A DNA stretch of 64,000 nt from Dipetalonema caudispina (GCA_013365325.1 JABVXV010000099.1:62001-126000), one strand, 5' to 3'. Shown: positions 26,888 through 41,900, counted from the stretch's first letter. Translations and numbers: made by a program. Notes: a model not told the origin generated them from the letters alone.

Positions 26888-29800
26888 TTTCATGCTGTGG
26901 GGAGGTTAAGGATTTCAGTTTTTTTTTGTAACTGAAAAGTTCATAACTTTCGAAGATTATCGTTCCATGCTTGAAGCTTTTCTAGACTTTCTAACTTCGT
27001 TAATTCTTGAGTTTTGAAGAGTTATTTGAATATGTAAATGTTTTAAAATGGAAAATCTGTTGAACTTTGTTCATCCTAATTTCTTCTACATGCGATGATG
27101 ATAAAACTATTATTTTGATTCATGGAATTTCATTGAGCAATACTTGCTGGATAGAGAAGTATGATACTTTTCGTGATAGCAAACAAATGGTTAGAATAAT
27201 TTTGACTGGATTTTTTTTTTATGAATGAATTTTGAGTATGTCGATCTGATTGAAGAGGAAGAAGCCTTCAGAGGTAAGCTGAATCCCTGAATTACCGAGA
27301 CGTCAATACCTTACGCATGAGAAAAAATTTGTAGACAGACACGTGTACAGTTATAGTAGTACTTGTAAACAAAAGGAATAACTTAACTGTATACATATAA
27401 CAAGCATAGTTTGTTTTGTTGAAAGCGTTAGATGATGAGAGGAGATTTGGTTGATCTATTGGATTGATGTTAGAAAAGTTTGGGTAATGCTGCTCACATT
27501 AATGATAGTGATGACAAATATAAGTGATAAAGTCCTCATCAGGTTGCAATATTTGAGGATTGATAACGATGTGACTTGACTGTCGTATTAATAGTCCTAC
27601 TTACTGTTTTCATTTCATTTCCATGATAACTTTTGCAGAACATCTAAATCTGAACATTAATTAACATTTTTTTTTTTTTCTTAGGTTAGTTTCACTACTT
27701 GATAAGTAAGAAAAAATCTACACGTTTGTAATAGTAAGAGTTCCGTTTCAGTTGTGAATGCCACTGAATTTGTTAATATTCATTCAGCGTAGTCGATTCA
27801 ACTGTATCACCAGTGATATCAGTAACTTATCGAGAGATGATGAAGCATTTTTGTCCTGTGAATATTGAACTATATCCCTTTCAGATTTATTACTTTTAAT
27901 GAATGAGCTCTTTTTGATGCTTATGAATAATTATATTCACTTCAGTGTTTCAATTTACAATTCATTATCTATGGATACCAAGTATTTTACTGTCTATTTG
28001 GTATCAATGGGATCAGTTAAAACCTCAAGCCAGGATTTCAGACTGTTGTCCACTACATGACTGCAATTATTCAGAGCAGTGAACGGCATTATTGTCAACA
28101 ACAATATTTAAATTATATTGAAAGTCCTTTTCTGACTTCTATAGCTGAGTTTCGATATGATGAGATGTAGTAGTTCCCTTTTTAATTTTGAAGGAATTAA
28201 AGTTACGATAAGGCAATAGGAATTTTTCCTCACAATCACACTTTTACTACTTGGATGATTTTTTTTTTTCGAACATGTAGAAATAAATTTAGATTCGTTT
28301 AAGCATTTATATGGACAAAAGTTATGTGTTGTAAGAATAAGTATGCATTTGATTCATTGACTTTCAATCGAAAATGTTTGGATGCTGTTAGTTTTTTTTT
28401 TTTTTTGACTTACACAAAATTGATGATTGCTTGCTTCGCACGAGTTGAGAAGAAAAATTGCAACAGGAAGTGACGGTAACTTCTGAAAGAAGCAATCGAA
28501 ACTCTGATCTACATTTGGGTGGTGATTATCTGATCCAGTGTGAACAGTGCAGAGAGATATCCACTTTATCAGTGAACATATATTTACTTTTTTCTGAGAA
28601 AGCTTTACTCATAACTTTGCTCATAACTAGTTGTGTAATTTCGCTTAGATACTACTATTGCAATCAAGCTGTTTGGGAGTTCAGTATGCGTTTCCTGATT
28701 GCGATGTGAAAGTTGTCGCAATTGACATTACTATGTTTGTTAGTTTACAGAACACTCTTATCCTTTTATTATGTATATTAGTTTACAGAACTGTGAAAAA
28801 TGCCGATATGCATTATGGATTGGTAGCAAAAATAAACATCCCATTCCTAAATATTTATTTGATCAATTAGGATTTTGACAATAGAAATATATTTATATCA
28901 GGAGTAAACATAAAAAGGAGGGAGCGATAGGATAAGGAAAGGAAATCACACTGATTAAATATGGTCAATTCATGTTAACTAACCTTTTTCAGCTTTTCAA
29001 GTAGAGCGTTATCTCTGGAAAAAAATTTTTTTTCCCTTCATGTTAATGATCTCGAACACCATTCCGGTTGATGGTATTACTAAGACCTAACGCAATGAAC
29101 TCATCTCAAATTCATTTATTCAAAGTGGACACTTTTTTTATATATCAGCTCGAAAGAATTCCAACATTTTCTTTTCGAGTCTAAATCCAACACAAAATTA
29201 AAAGAGGTCAATATGGCGCTAATAATTCCTACGTGAAATTTACAAATTATCTCTAAAGAATTTCATGCTTTACAATATGTCCTGCACTAAGACGACAAAT
29301 AATAGATCTATAAGCCGTATTTAAACGATAATTTAAAGGTGTTTCCCAAAGTTTTGTTTTGGAAAGTTACCAAATCAAATTACGGGAAAGGATGACATCC
29401 CCAAAAGAAAAGTCATTTGTTATAGATATACGAGATAAAGATTCGAAGAGGAAAGTGACATCCTCAGAAAGTGAATTCGTTACTTCCGTTTGAACTGATT
29501 GCTTGAGAAGTTGCAGACTTCCTCCGGCTCAGAAGATCCAAATTTGAGCACACTTTTGTAACATATTCGATTTCAGGATTTTATTTCCGTGACGTAACAA
29601 AGACAAGAAGCTTCACAACCGAATTTGTTTTGTTTTCCGCAACAATGAATTGTCTAAATTGTGGAATTTTTGACAATGCAATACACAACAGGATGTCTTT
29701 GATGGAAGGCTTCCGATCAAACAATTTCTAAACGAGGAGGAAAGTGTATCCTTATTCTTTGACTTTAGATATTAATCAGTAAGTAGAGGGAATGAATTTA

Positions 29801-32800
29801 ATGAACGCAGAACTGAAGTTAGATAAGTAGGGGTAGGCGGCTTTTAATGAGCGCAAAGCACATGGACCAACTGCTTTTCATCAATTATTGAATCCTATTT
29901 CTATGTCATCAACATTATTCATGCACTTTCATAAATTCTAGGCTTATTAGAGATTTCTGCGAGTCTACTGCTGATAGCTCTTATCAACATTGGCCATAAA
30001 CCCAACTCACACACCCCTTTAATCACTACTAATAGTTTATTCCTAGATTTCTTCTATGTATAATATCCAAATCAAGTCAATCTTGCATCCTTCATTTTGG
30101 CTGATGACCTTAGTATTTTTCAAGGATAAAAAGAATCATTTGACCCTTTTAATCATTTCTGTAGTAGAAAGTATGGAGCAGTGAAATGAAATAACTCTTA
30201 TCGGCAGTATCCCAACGGTACTCCTCGATCACATGAAGTCAGCAGGCGTAGTTAACCTTTCCAGTTCACTAATTTGCTTGCATAGTAATGAAGGAGTGAC
30301 CTTCTTCTAACAAAAGCTCTTCCAGGGCTTAATTCCCAAATGGCACCATTCAACTGCTGCAAATCAATCTTAAACTAATGAGTGAACAGTCCGATCCAAC
30401 GCAGTCCATTCCGGATGCTCCGGATTGATCTAGTTCTTCAGCCGATTGACTTCCCATCCGCCTGACCACTCATCAACCGACTGACTGACTCGCTCATTGT
30501 CTGTATGTGTGTATCCACTATTATTGATTCATTAGTAAGTCTGTGTAGGGTATGTTGTCTGCATGTATGTGTCTGCGTGCATGTCTGCGTGTAGTGAGTG
30601 TATGTGTAGATTGCATTACACGCATATCGTATCAGTGTAGTGTGAGGTGACTGTTGCTGTCTTGCTAAACAGCGATGAAAGGGTGGTGGGAAATCTTTCA
30701 TCCTTATTGTTCCATTGCATCGTTGCTCATTGGCCGACTGAGTGTGGGTTATCGTTGCGTTGTATCACGGAAGAACGTCATCGATCGGACTATCCTTGAA
30801 CTGATTCCTCATCCGATATATCTCAATTCTCATATCATTCTCTCTTCATCTGTTGACATACCGACGTAAAGGCGTGAAATGTTACTTTTGATAACTTCTA
30901 GGTTTATTCATCTTAAAGATATATTACTGATAATAAATAAATGAAAGAATGACGACATAATCTGTCATTCTGATATTAATTCTCATTTCAGAAAGTGAAG
31001 AGGAATGTAGATTTGCAAGCCTCTTCATAAAATTTCATTATAAAATTTCCTTGGAACTTTAGTTTTGCTGCTAAAACAGTTGTCAAATATGACCGGAGTG
31101 ACTGACGAATAATATTTCCACTTCAATTTTATTTTCCCCTCTGTCTCGACGAAATCACATACTTTTCTCGAAGTATTCCATCATTAGGCAATGGAGTTTG
31201 GCTCTGATTTTATCAAAATACTTATGTCATCTGATAGACAGTCATTTTGTTGAAATCTTCCTAGACTGCCTAATTAATTTATTTTGCTTGAACTTGACGA
31301 CCATTGATAACGTAAAGGACATGTCGTTATAGTTATGAAACTCTTTATACTATCAAATGTTCTACGCTTACCGCCATCAAGTTTATGATAATTGAAGTGT
31401 TTAGCTGCATGCTGGATGAAATTGGAATACCTAAACAACTTCCCTTCAGCTTTATCGCTGCCTTAAGTCGGATTTGTTTGACTAATATCATCCTGTCACC
31501 AATAATCTCTCTTCCCATACCTCAATTGTGATTTCAAAAAATCAATCAACCGATGGGTAGTGTAATGTCCCTCTTCTGCTATTCTATTTGTGATGCCTGG
31601 GCGGACCTGTATATCATCATGACAAAGTCAATGGCAGCTGTCGAACTGGGTCGTTGTACTACGATATATGCAAGCTAAACCACTCAGAGCTTATCTAAAC
31701 TCAAAATGTACACTTTCCTGGATAAGTTTTTCGTTCACTGCCCGCCAATGACAGCATTTCGATTTTGTTTTATTCGTCTCTGCTTTGTCACTTTTTATGA
31801 CTCGAACCATAAACTTTCATCTCCCCGTGATCAGTTTAACAAGACGACGAGATGATCGTGGTGGAGACGAAAGCCTACAGCTGCAGCTATCGCTGTGAAA
31901 TGAGCCTAAAATGGATGATAAGAAAATGCCTTGCATTCTGGTAAAAGAGAATACATTGCTGTGACAATGAGTAATGTTGAAGTGATTTGATAATATTGAT
32001 AACTAGCATAATAGTGTACCACATGGTATAGCAGTCATTTTTCTTGTTCTTTTAAATGTTTCTTGTATGTGTGTATGTGTACATGTGCGGGCATACACGT
32101 ATGTTTGTGTATGTCATAACAGTGTGCAGCGATTAATAAGCAGAAATGCCAAGTGTGAAACCGCATTCATCACCATTTCGTCTCCGATGATATGTTCATC
32201 GAGTTCGCTTGGACTGTTCTCGGGAGTTACATATATTGTCGCTCACTTTTCCCTCAGCACTCCAGACAAAATTTCCCTTGGAATCATTTATTCTCGATGT
32301 GGATTAACGAACAACTAAGAGCCTTACTTCTTCCTTTCATAATTCAAATTTCTCACCAAACCATCCAAATCATTCTAACTGACAGGAAGAAAATTGTTAT
32401 AGAAAATGGACTTTAACTATATGAGGTTGTAATTAATCTAGTATACAGATTCGATATTGCTCCGTAAGTTGGAAGCACAGATTGAGGGGAATATCATGGT
32501 TAGTGGGGGTTCTTTTTTTAATGATTGTTTAAGTATCCTTATGAAAACTATGAACTGAGGCTAAAATCGAAATTCATCTCTTTAATTTAGAAGCAATTTT
32601 AGGGAATGAATTGCTGCGGATTTTAGATGGAAGCAGCTTAATTGATGTTGATTATTAGTACTATTAGGTCAAAATTTTTTACATGAACCCTCCCATTGCG
32701 GAGAATAGATTCATAGCATTCCTGAAAGGCTTTCAAAGATATCAAGAAGTAACAAAGTGTGATCAGTGTAGAGAGATGTATTCTTGCTGATGTTGATTAC

Positions 32801-34002
32801 ATATTGAGGATTTTAAAAAGAGATTTTACTATTTCATATGTTCTTGTTATTTCTTTAAGGCTTATAATGAATGCAGTCAAGGGTGATTTGTTATACGGCT
32901 TCTGCTTCACAGCTTTATAGGAAAAACGAAAGTGTTGGCTATTATTAATGCTTTCAGTTGGTCCCATCATCATCATCTATATTTGGTCAGAAGTTAAGTA
33001 AGTTCTAGTCGTATATGCTCTCCCTGAATGCATTACTCATCCGTTTTCCTTTCCTGTCAGACAGTTCATCATGTTTCTTTGCAACTCTTGCGAAACAGAT
33101 TTTTCAGAGATGTCCAAACTTTTTCCAATTTAAATTTAAATAATCTTCACCTTTCCACTTCCTAACTGGAATTTTTTCCTGAAGGTTTTGCTTCAGAATC
33201 AATAATCAAGAAGCTTCAAGATTTATGTGAAAGAATTACTTCACTGCAGCTGAAAAGTAGGCAAGCAACTTTCAAAATTAATGAAATTTAGTTGATATCC
33301 GCTTAACATATTTGATAATGCTGGGACAATTGTCATTTAACTGCTGTTCGTTTTGTTATGATTTTCATATTGCATTATATGTGAAAGCTAACAGAGGAAA
33401 TAAAACAATGTTCAATTTCTGGCCGGAAATTTTTCGACGAGGAAGTAACAAATGATATGAGTTTTACAACGTCATGGATTTCCTAATTACGTCTTCTTCG
33501 CTACTGTGCCGTATGATGTTTAATATTATTTAGTAGTAAAAATACGTTCGTTTCTTCCGAAAATTTTTTGAATTGTGGTTGAAGAAACAATTCGATTCGA
33601 CTTCGGAAGTTCATTTCGAGCTTTTCTTTTTTTCTCTCGCAAATTCATGGCTCTTTTTGCAACTCTTGGTGTTTTATGGTGGTCATAATGTACGTAATGT
33701 CCTACAGGACCGGTATGTAGATGCTGTATCAGTTTCAGTGACACATTCGCGCGAGATTTTTTTTTTCTGAATTGGAATGAAATACTGAGTAGTAAAGTGC
33801 TGCTTGCTTATCATATCCGTTTAGATTCTCCCACAATTTAGAAGTTCGACAACGAGTTTTCCATCTATTCGTTTCCTTTGTGCGTGTAGCCAACATTAAC
33901 ATGGTTCCTTTTGCCTGTGCTAATTGCTTCCATAGCTAGAAATGTTTCCAAATTCTATGTGATGCAGTGTCCGAATGCAATTAGCGTGCGCATGCAGTAT
34001 GG

Positions 34003-34275
34003 ATGGGAACATTTCCTTTATTGTACATAAATTCAGTATTGCAAGAAGAGGGATGGGAAAAGAAAAATGTCCCGGAATTATTAGCGATTCCAGAAAGTGC
34101 TCCCAGTTTGGATTTATTCATTGCTGAAAAAGTTCTGGCCGAACATAGTAAGATATGGAGCAAATTATTGCGCCTCTATGATGGATGTATGATTGGTTTT
34201 GCATTTGCTTTAACAAGCTGTATCACATCTTTAGTTTGCTCCTTTTATATCATTAGCAGTTCTTGTGTTCCTTAA
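34003..34275 (+). CDS. Candidate small protein with C-terminal membrane segment
   Basis: A 90-codon ATG frame (MGTFPLLYINSV...). The first two thirds are hydrophilic and include ELLAIPESAPSLDLFIAEK. The C-terminus is one hydrophobic stretch (IGFAFALTSCITSLVC...), as in a tail-anchored protein. A splice-acceptor-like GCATGCAG lies just upstream (to about 33997), fitting trans-splicing. Composition looks more protein-like than neighbouring random frames. I know no homologue. It may instead be one exon of a larger gene, or chance. Confidence 0.35.
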   Translation: MGTFPLLYINSVLQEEGWEKKNVPELLAIPESAPSLDLFIAEKVLAEHSKIWSKLLRLYDGCMIGFAFALTSCITSLVCSFYIISSSCVP

Positions 34276-35906
34276 TCGTGGCTCATTGAATAGCTAAATC
34301 GAAACTCACATCGGAAGCTAGTAAAGGCTGTCTAGTGTCGCTCAAATTTGGTTAGCAAATGTCGTTTCTTCTCCAGTCTTCCTTTACTAAGCATGTTTAT
34401 CAGTATTCCCTCTTCCCGCAGCACTTCATCTTTTCGTAATTATTACTTCCAATCACATTTCTTTTCTTAACTGGTATATACATTTCTGGAAATTTGTTCT
34501 TCCATCAACACAAAATTCGTCATTGTTCCAGATTCAACAACAGCAAAAACACAGTAAATAGTTGTAATAACGGCGAAGTTTTTTTGAGAACATTGACAAG
34601 GATATGGATCGAACTTACAATATATGTTAACTGTTCAAAATAGATCAAGATTGTAACTGTTATCACACTGCGATATTAATTGGCTTTTCTTCAACTATAG
34701 ACATATATAACCACAAATACTTTATAACTTCAAAATTACTAAAATTTCCCAGTTGTTCAGTACATAGCAGTATGTGGACCCTACTTTAAGCTCATTATAT
34801 GTTAAGCCATTCCCTTTAATTTGCTCACTAACAAAACTTTAAATGGTTAGAATTGCCTGATTTTTAGCCAGGGTAATGCCTCGTTGAATTATTAACCAAC
34901 TTATACTCAGATAGCGCTTTACGTAGATAGAAAAAGTTATTCATTTCATTGCAATTTTGAGATGCTAACGAGAACCTATGAACTCAAACTAGAGTGCATT
35001 GCTATGTTTGAATGATTAAAAGTACTTCAAGTATTTCTTTAATTAAAGGTATTTTAATTACGATATTAATAGGAAGAAATTTGTTAATACTGTAATTAGA
35101 ATTAGTTTTAAGGATATAGGATAATTTAATTGCAATCTTAAATCAATATTTCAAGAGTTTATTCAAGTATGGCAATATTATATTAAAATATGGATTGTTT
35201 TAACGGATTACCAAAACACGGTGCTTGATAAACTACCTGAAATGTGAACTTTTTTGAACTATTGTATTGAAATCTAACATTAATATTATCAGGAAGGGTG
35301 GGAGATATCCATCGTGCAGTGTTTTCTATAATAGGAAAGTGACGTTACTATAGCAGTTAAGTGCTGTATGTCTTTATTCATAATGAATTCATTGATATCA
35401 CTTCCAACGAATTTTGTTTTGCGACAACATTTTTGATTGAGTTACACTTATACCCATTATAATCGACGATTAAAGTGGTGTTTGAACTGGTAGGAAGGAT
35501 TTACATGTTTTATTAATCTATAGAGATTTGATTGCAGAACAAAGAAGTCATTATCAATTGAAGAATACGAAATTTCCGAGTTTTGGATAATGTCTTTAAT
35601 TTGTGTCGATTCAATAGGAAAACGTAGAGAACTCATCTCGAGATCCAATTTCCTAGTTTTGCTGTTAAAACATTGATAAAACTATCTTATTATTAGTTAT
35701 TAACGGCGTTTGCGTTAATGTATGAACATTATTTTTTATATTGTTTTAACTTCCTTACTCTTAGGTATTCAGCGAAGGGAGTGGAAATTAGTATTCAGTG
35801 GAAATCCAAAGAATTTGGGCGAGGCATTGGACAGTCGTCAACATTCGGAAATTATTTGTCTAGTTGCTTTGATTTTGATATGAAATGAAGTGTGACAGTA
35901 GATGTG
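34276..35906. other. Intergenic stretch before plexin
   Basis: AT-rich sequence with no gene I can support. It should contain the plexin promoter or trans-splice acceptor; one candidate acceptor is at about 35754-35764 (TTACTCTTAG). Confidence 0.4.
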
Positions 35907-38900
35907 ATGCGCCATCAGTTATCGCAATACATTTTGCACCTTCCTCATCTGATACTGATCTTCCGCAAGCTGATTCGTCTCCTTGCCATACCATTGATTC
36001 TTCAGCTGTTAATCAACAGAATCGCTTTTGTAAGTGCCAGCCAATCTTCAGAAGACGTTGTTGCCGAGTTCATCAGCCCAAATGCCCACAGCGAAAATCT
36101 TCCGTTCGAAAAAATGGTTTGTTCTCGCACTGTTTTCGAGGGTCCTCGCAAAAGTAAGCAGGATATTCCACTCGTCAGTTCATTTGTTATGCTAGCTGCA
36201 AATCTTTTAAAGCATGTGAGCTGATTCCAATAAAATTTGCTGAAAATGCTGCACATCAAGTAGTAACAAAATTGCTGGAATTAAATTGACAGCTTATCCC
36301 AGGAATTGGTAAATGGGACTTTGTTTCTTCATTTAATAAGTATAATGCAGGTTATCATGGTTTGGAAAACAGAAAAGAATTATTGAAATAATTTAAATAA
36401 TATATAGAGTTTGTTGGATAAATACAAACAAGCAAAATAACATTTAACTGTGTCGAATAAAGAGATGCATTTCGATTTTTGTAGTCAGGAAAGAAGAATG
36501 GAAAATACATCGTAACTTTCGATATCATAAAGATTAATTGCAAAGTTTTCGCCTCGGTAACTTTCATTAAATGATAACAAAAAAAATGCCATTTATGAAT
36601 AACGTACAGAACAGAGATTTAAACTAGTTGCAGAAGTTTTTAGTCGTCTACTCGCCTGAATGAGGTCTGTCCTTTTGTAATTAATGTTTTTAGATCCAGA
36701 TCAAGATTTTTCAGTGTTCGTCGAATTCGATCCTTGTACGGTATCTGTTCATTCTAAATAGAGTTCCCTCACAGGAAGCTACCTTGGGAAAGAATCGACT
36801 TGTGGGGCTTACGAGTTAATGTTGTCATGCTTGAAATTAGACAGAGTCATCAGTTGAGCAGAAAAAACGACATAAGTCTCTTCGAAAATAGTACTCTTTT
36901 GATTGAAAATCATCATATAAAGTTTTAGGTCATCGATCCATCTACAGGTCGTTTGTATGTTGGTGGAGTGAACAATCTCTACGATTTAAACCATCCAGAT
37001 CTTAGTGTTAAAGTTCACACTTCAACTGGCCCAGAAGAAGACTCTGTTGAATGTCCAAGTATATTTTTGTTTTCAATTTGCAATACAAATAGATCGGACG
37101 GTTGAGAAACAACAAGTTATTGACTACCGTTTTGGAAATTAGATTCAGAAAAAATTTCGAGAAAATAGTTACTATAGTCAAAATAGCGATAAAGTTGTAC
37201 ATATTTTATGAAAGATGGGAAGCTTTGGTAAGTAGCCCTTTTTTTCTACTAATAATCGTCAATCTCCCATGTTATGTAAAGTGTAGAAATATTAGAATCC
37301 TTTTAGACTATAGGCAGTGATTTGTTACGATAACTGGAAATAATACAGGGTCTTATAGATCAGTTGTAAATCTATAGCTTCCTAACAAAATCCTTCTAGT
37401 GTACTGGCGAATTATCAAAGTATTGTAGAAACATATCGCAAATGGAAGTTATTCTTTGACACTAAATTTTTTTTCAAGATGAATAAGTAAATTGAAGTTA
37501 GCTAATGTACATGACGATATGTTTGTTCGCGACAAAATGAAGTGGTTCACGTACATTATGGATAATAGTATGTAAATATGCGACGACTGTTTTTAGATAA
37601 AGCTTCTTGTTTATCATCAAATGTGCGCAGGAAAACAGAAAATTCCTATACAAAAGGTTTGGCTGTTTATGAAAGAAGTTCCAAATTAATCGAGTGTACG
37701 AGCCTCTTCCAGGTTTTATATTTTTCAGTTCTCCCCAATCATACCTTTGCTTTTGGCATTACTTTTTGCCGTTAAACGTAATGATTAGAATAAAAAAAAA
37801 ATCAATCAGTCCACTAAAGTGTTGATCAGATTTGGAAGCGTTTTCATGCTGTTAAGAATCAAAAAATTCTTTTCCTTTACACATCATCTTGATGGAATTT
37901 TATCCTACATTTCGTTTCTTGAAAAATTATAGGGTCGTTGTCGATGGCGTAATTTATATAATATTGATCAAAAAGATGTAATTAAAGAATCTCAGCAACA
38001 TGTTGTCGCAAATGATCAAAATTCATCAACTGTGATATTTGTTGGAACTTTCACTAGCCAAGATAACATACAAAGTGATTATTTCGACAATTTTATCATA
38101 CAGATATTTTTTCTTAGCACAACATTTTTTGAAACTGTTAATTATAAAATGGTAACAATTTTTTGAAATATTGCTTTCGGATAGAGCTTTAAAAAAAGTA
38201 CATGTATAGTTCTTCCAACACACTTTTAGGTGATGTACTTTATGTAGCTTCAACTTTTGTGCAAAACGGCGGACCATTTCGTGATGATGTTCCAGCAGTT
38301 GCATCCTTGTCGCTTGATCAAAACCGTCTTTTTGATGTTTCTGCGCAGGGAGTCGGCACAGGTACAGAAATCAAGTTGGAGCGGAAGTTTCGAGGACCGT
38401 ATAAGTGAGTCTTTCTTATCTTCAATGTGTATTGCAGTCAGATTAACGTATTATGGTCAGTGTATTGTATTTCAGAATTGAGTATGTTGGTGGGTTCCAG
38501 AGTGGTAAATTTGCTTACTTTGTAACGCGACAGCCAAAAGGAGATACAACACAAGGATCCTGGCCCTACATTTCCAAAATGGTCAGAGTTTGTACTAGTG
38601 ATGCTCATTTCTGGAGCTATACAGAAGTTCCACTTGAGTGTGCACATGGAAATGAACTCTACAATCTTGTGCAGGATGTATATTTATCGAAACCAGGATA
38701 CGATTTGGCGTTATCTTTGGGTATAAGGTTCGGTGCTTTAAAATTTCTGCATCTCTCCAACTAGTTCTTAAAGATAAATGACACTTGTATTGTTCGTAAC
38801 TTAAGAGCCGTGGAAGGGATATTGCAGTTTGGTTCATTTTTTTTCATATTGCAACAAAGTTTAGGAGGCTATTCCTTATTTTCTTTGCAGTGTTGAGGAT

Positions 38901-41900
38901 GATGTTCTATATGGAGTGTTTGTAAAAGGATCTAGTCTAGAGGAAACAATACCTTCATCAAAAAGTGCGATTTGTGTATACTCAATGGCGATGGTGGAAA
39001 GAATTTTTTTGAGTAATATCGAATTGTGTTTCAAGGGTGAAACTAATAAGGTGAATAGTTTGGTTTTTTAACACCAGAATCTATTTTTTTTTTTCTTCTT
39101 GAGACTACGAGCTAGCGAAGTAATACCCTACCATGATATTCTATCTGATTACAAATAACGAATATAAATATTTCCTTCGTTCATTTCCAGAATCTACCTT
39201 GGTTCAAGTCAACAGATCGATGCATCAAAACTAGGTATTTGGGACAAGAAGTATTGTGTGGCAAGGATGTGAATAGCCATATTGGGGGTGAAATTCCAGT
39301 TGAAGGAACTGCTGCTTTAATTACACATGATGCGCAGTTTACTTCTATTGCAACGAACACAACGCGTGCTTATACTGTTGCATTTATTGGAACACATGAT
39401 GGACGACTTTTTAAAGTAAACTTTTTTAACAGTGATACAGCTATCAGAAAATTAATTGCAGTGTGTTTTTAATGGTATCGTGATTGTATATATGACTCGG
39501 TGAAACCTTTACTTTTTGAATCACGACGTGGTTGTTAACACCCAATTAGGAACAATTGGGTGTTAACAATTCATACCACCTGATTTTGTCAGCCAATACA
39601 ATGCGGTGCACTCTCAATTTGTTGGAAGTTTCCGCGAGTATGTTGTTCGTTTGTTACTCAACACTACCTGGTTGGTTCTATTCTCTTACCACAACGAGAT
39701 GACTAGGTTTGAATTGAATTTCCGTCAGTCGGTACTTTGTTCTAATTTAATTCATGTTTTAGGCTGTAATAGAGAATCGCAGTTCCGCTTTTGTATATCG
39801 CTCGTTAGAAATCGGCGATGGTAAGCCAATACTGCAAGATCTGGAGTTGGATGCCACTGGCGATTATATCTATGCGCTTACACCGAAGAAGGTTTGTTGA
39901 GACTGATTTGTGTTTGAAAAATTTTGATTCTTTTGATTTTTTTTACTTGATCATATAACATTTTTTTTGATTATGTCTTATATATTATTTATTGCAATAA
40001 GTTTAATTGTGAGGCTTTAGGTAGTCAAAATCAAAGTTCGCCAGTGCGGAGGAGCTGGTGACTGTCGCATCTGTCTGGCGCAGCGGGATCCATATTGTGG
40101 CTGGTGTGTTTTGAATAACGCATGTGTTCCAGAAAGTGATTGCACGAAGTCCATACCATCGACAGCACACGACTGGCTTACCTATCGAAATGGACGGTGC
40201 CCTGCGTATGCTTTTCTATTTTAAACACGAACACTACAAAGAACTTCCGCTTAATTTGTTTATTGGTTGGAAGGAAAAATATTTTTCCTCTTTGATGAAA
40301 GCATTGGTATTATCTTGAAAACTTATTCTAGAATAAGTAGGGTGGAGCCTGACAAAGTGCAAAGGACCAGTGCATCGTATTTGAACATCGAACTTGAAAA
40401 TCTGCCGAATTTGGGGGGACAGTTAACATGTGTTTTCGACTTCGGCACTTTAGGATCATTATCAACACTTGCACAACCAAATGGTGGTTTGGATAATCGG
40501 ATCAGGTTAATGATTATATTATTACAAATATTCTTGTTTTTAAACTTTGTAATGCTGTTATATGTTTTCATAAGGTGATTGTTTCAGATGTCCAACTCCG
40601 AATGGTTTGCCGGAAATTCCATTAGATGCACACAGTCTTGTGGCTCGGCTTGCGGTTTCTAACAGCATTGAAGGACCACCGCTAGCATACACAAATTTTA
40701 CCTTTTATGATTGCTCTCGATTTAAGTTGTGCAGTGCGTGCGTTAGTAGTCCATTCCCCTGCGACTGGTGTATAGAATCAAATCAGTGCGTTGCTGGCTC
40801 TACTACCGAAAACAGATGTCGTTCTCAGCAGCTCGTCAATGGAGTCGAGGTTCCATTCAAATTCAAGAGTTCGAATATACATAACAGATGTAATTTAGAT
40901 CTCCCAACAGTAGGTGGTTCATGTGGTGTCCGCTTATTAATTTTTATCTCTTGAATGCTTGAATTTTATGTAAACAACTCTTTTAGAGAAGTGGACCATC
41001 AAGTCGAAAAGGACCATCACATTGTCCTCGTATTGTTGCAGCCGAAAGAGATTTTTTTGTCGCATCTGGTAAAAATCGCCAAATATCGGTAGTGGTGGAA
41101 AATGCAAGAAAATTTATGACAGATTTCAAATGTCAATTCAAAATAGAACACAGTATGCACGAAAGATTAGCGAAAAAAAAGGACAGTACTATCATGTTAG
41201 TTTGTCACCGTAATTTATTTACTTATTCCATTTATCTCAGATTTCCTTTTGGGCGGCTTTGAGCTTGGAAGCTTTTGATTCTCGACAAAATTCGATATCT
41301 ATATGATCTTCTTGTTATAAAAAAGAATGTTTGCCCCCGTATTATATGGTTCTTGTTTTAATGTTCTCATTGTTTTTCAGTTGTGATGACATGAAATTTG
41401 ATTTCTATGGGCCAGGATCCGGAAATGGTACCGCCGTTGCAAATTTTTCGGTAATCTGGTCCTCAGAGGGACGCCATGGAGGTTTTGCTCTGGACAACAA
41501 TCAAGATATAAGAATTGTGATGTACAAATGCGAATCACTTGCATCGAACTGTGGATTATGTCTAGTGCTTAGTGGTGAGAAATACGATTGCGGCTGGTGT
41601 CCAGCTGAAAAACAATGCACAAGAGAAGAAAACTGTCCAGTCACATCAAAAATGGATTATTGGCTAGACAGGTATATTATTTAGCAATGCGAAGAGCGTT
41701 ATAAAGCCTATTATTATATAATGTAATATGTGATTTTCACGTAATTTCAAGAAATGATTTATTCCGCCATGTATTTTATTAAATAACCTTCATTTCAGAT
41801 CCCAGCTTTGCCCATATCCTGTAATCACTAATTTCAATCCTAAAAAGGGACCTCTCGCTGGTGGTACCACAGTAAGTGATTTTTCTGAAATTTATTGAAA

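Larger units (their letters stand above)
18751..34002. other. Gene-poor intergenic stretch
   Basis: I found no gene here with recognisable domains. Contents: poly-A 19041-19067, a 43-bp palindrome at 19587-19681, a short direct repeat of AGATGGACGGGTAT near 21270-21305, an unplaced frame at 21880-22152, a 17-bp hairpin at 24073-24113, a MITE-like inverted repeat at 26737-26887, a TG-rich tract near 30490-30620 and many A/T runs. A somewhat GC-richer stretch at about 22380-23160 could be degraded coding sequence, but no frame stays open. Confidence 0.5.

Noticed and set aside
30438..30701. Minus-strand frame with TH/QTHT runs
   Set aside because: It is encoded by a TG-rich low-complexity tract.
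38026..38304. Minus-strand frames over plexin exons (also 38595-38837, 42122-42466, 40323-40571)
   Set aside because: Antisense shadows of real plexin exons.
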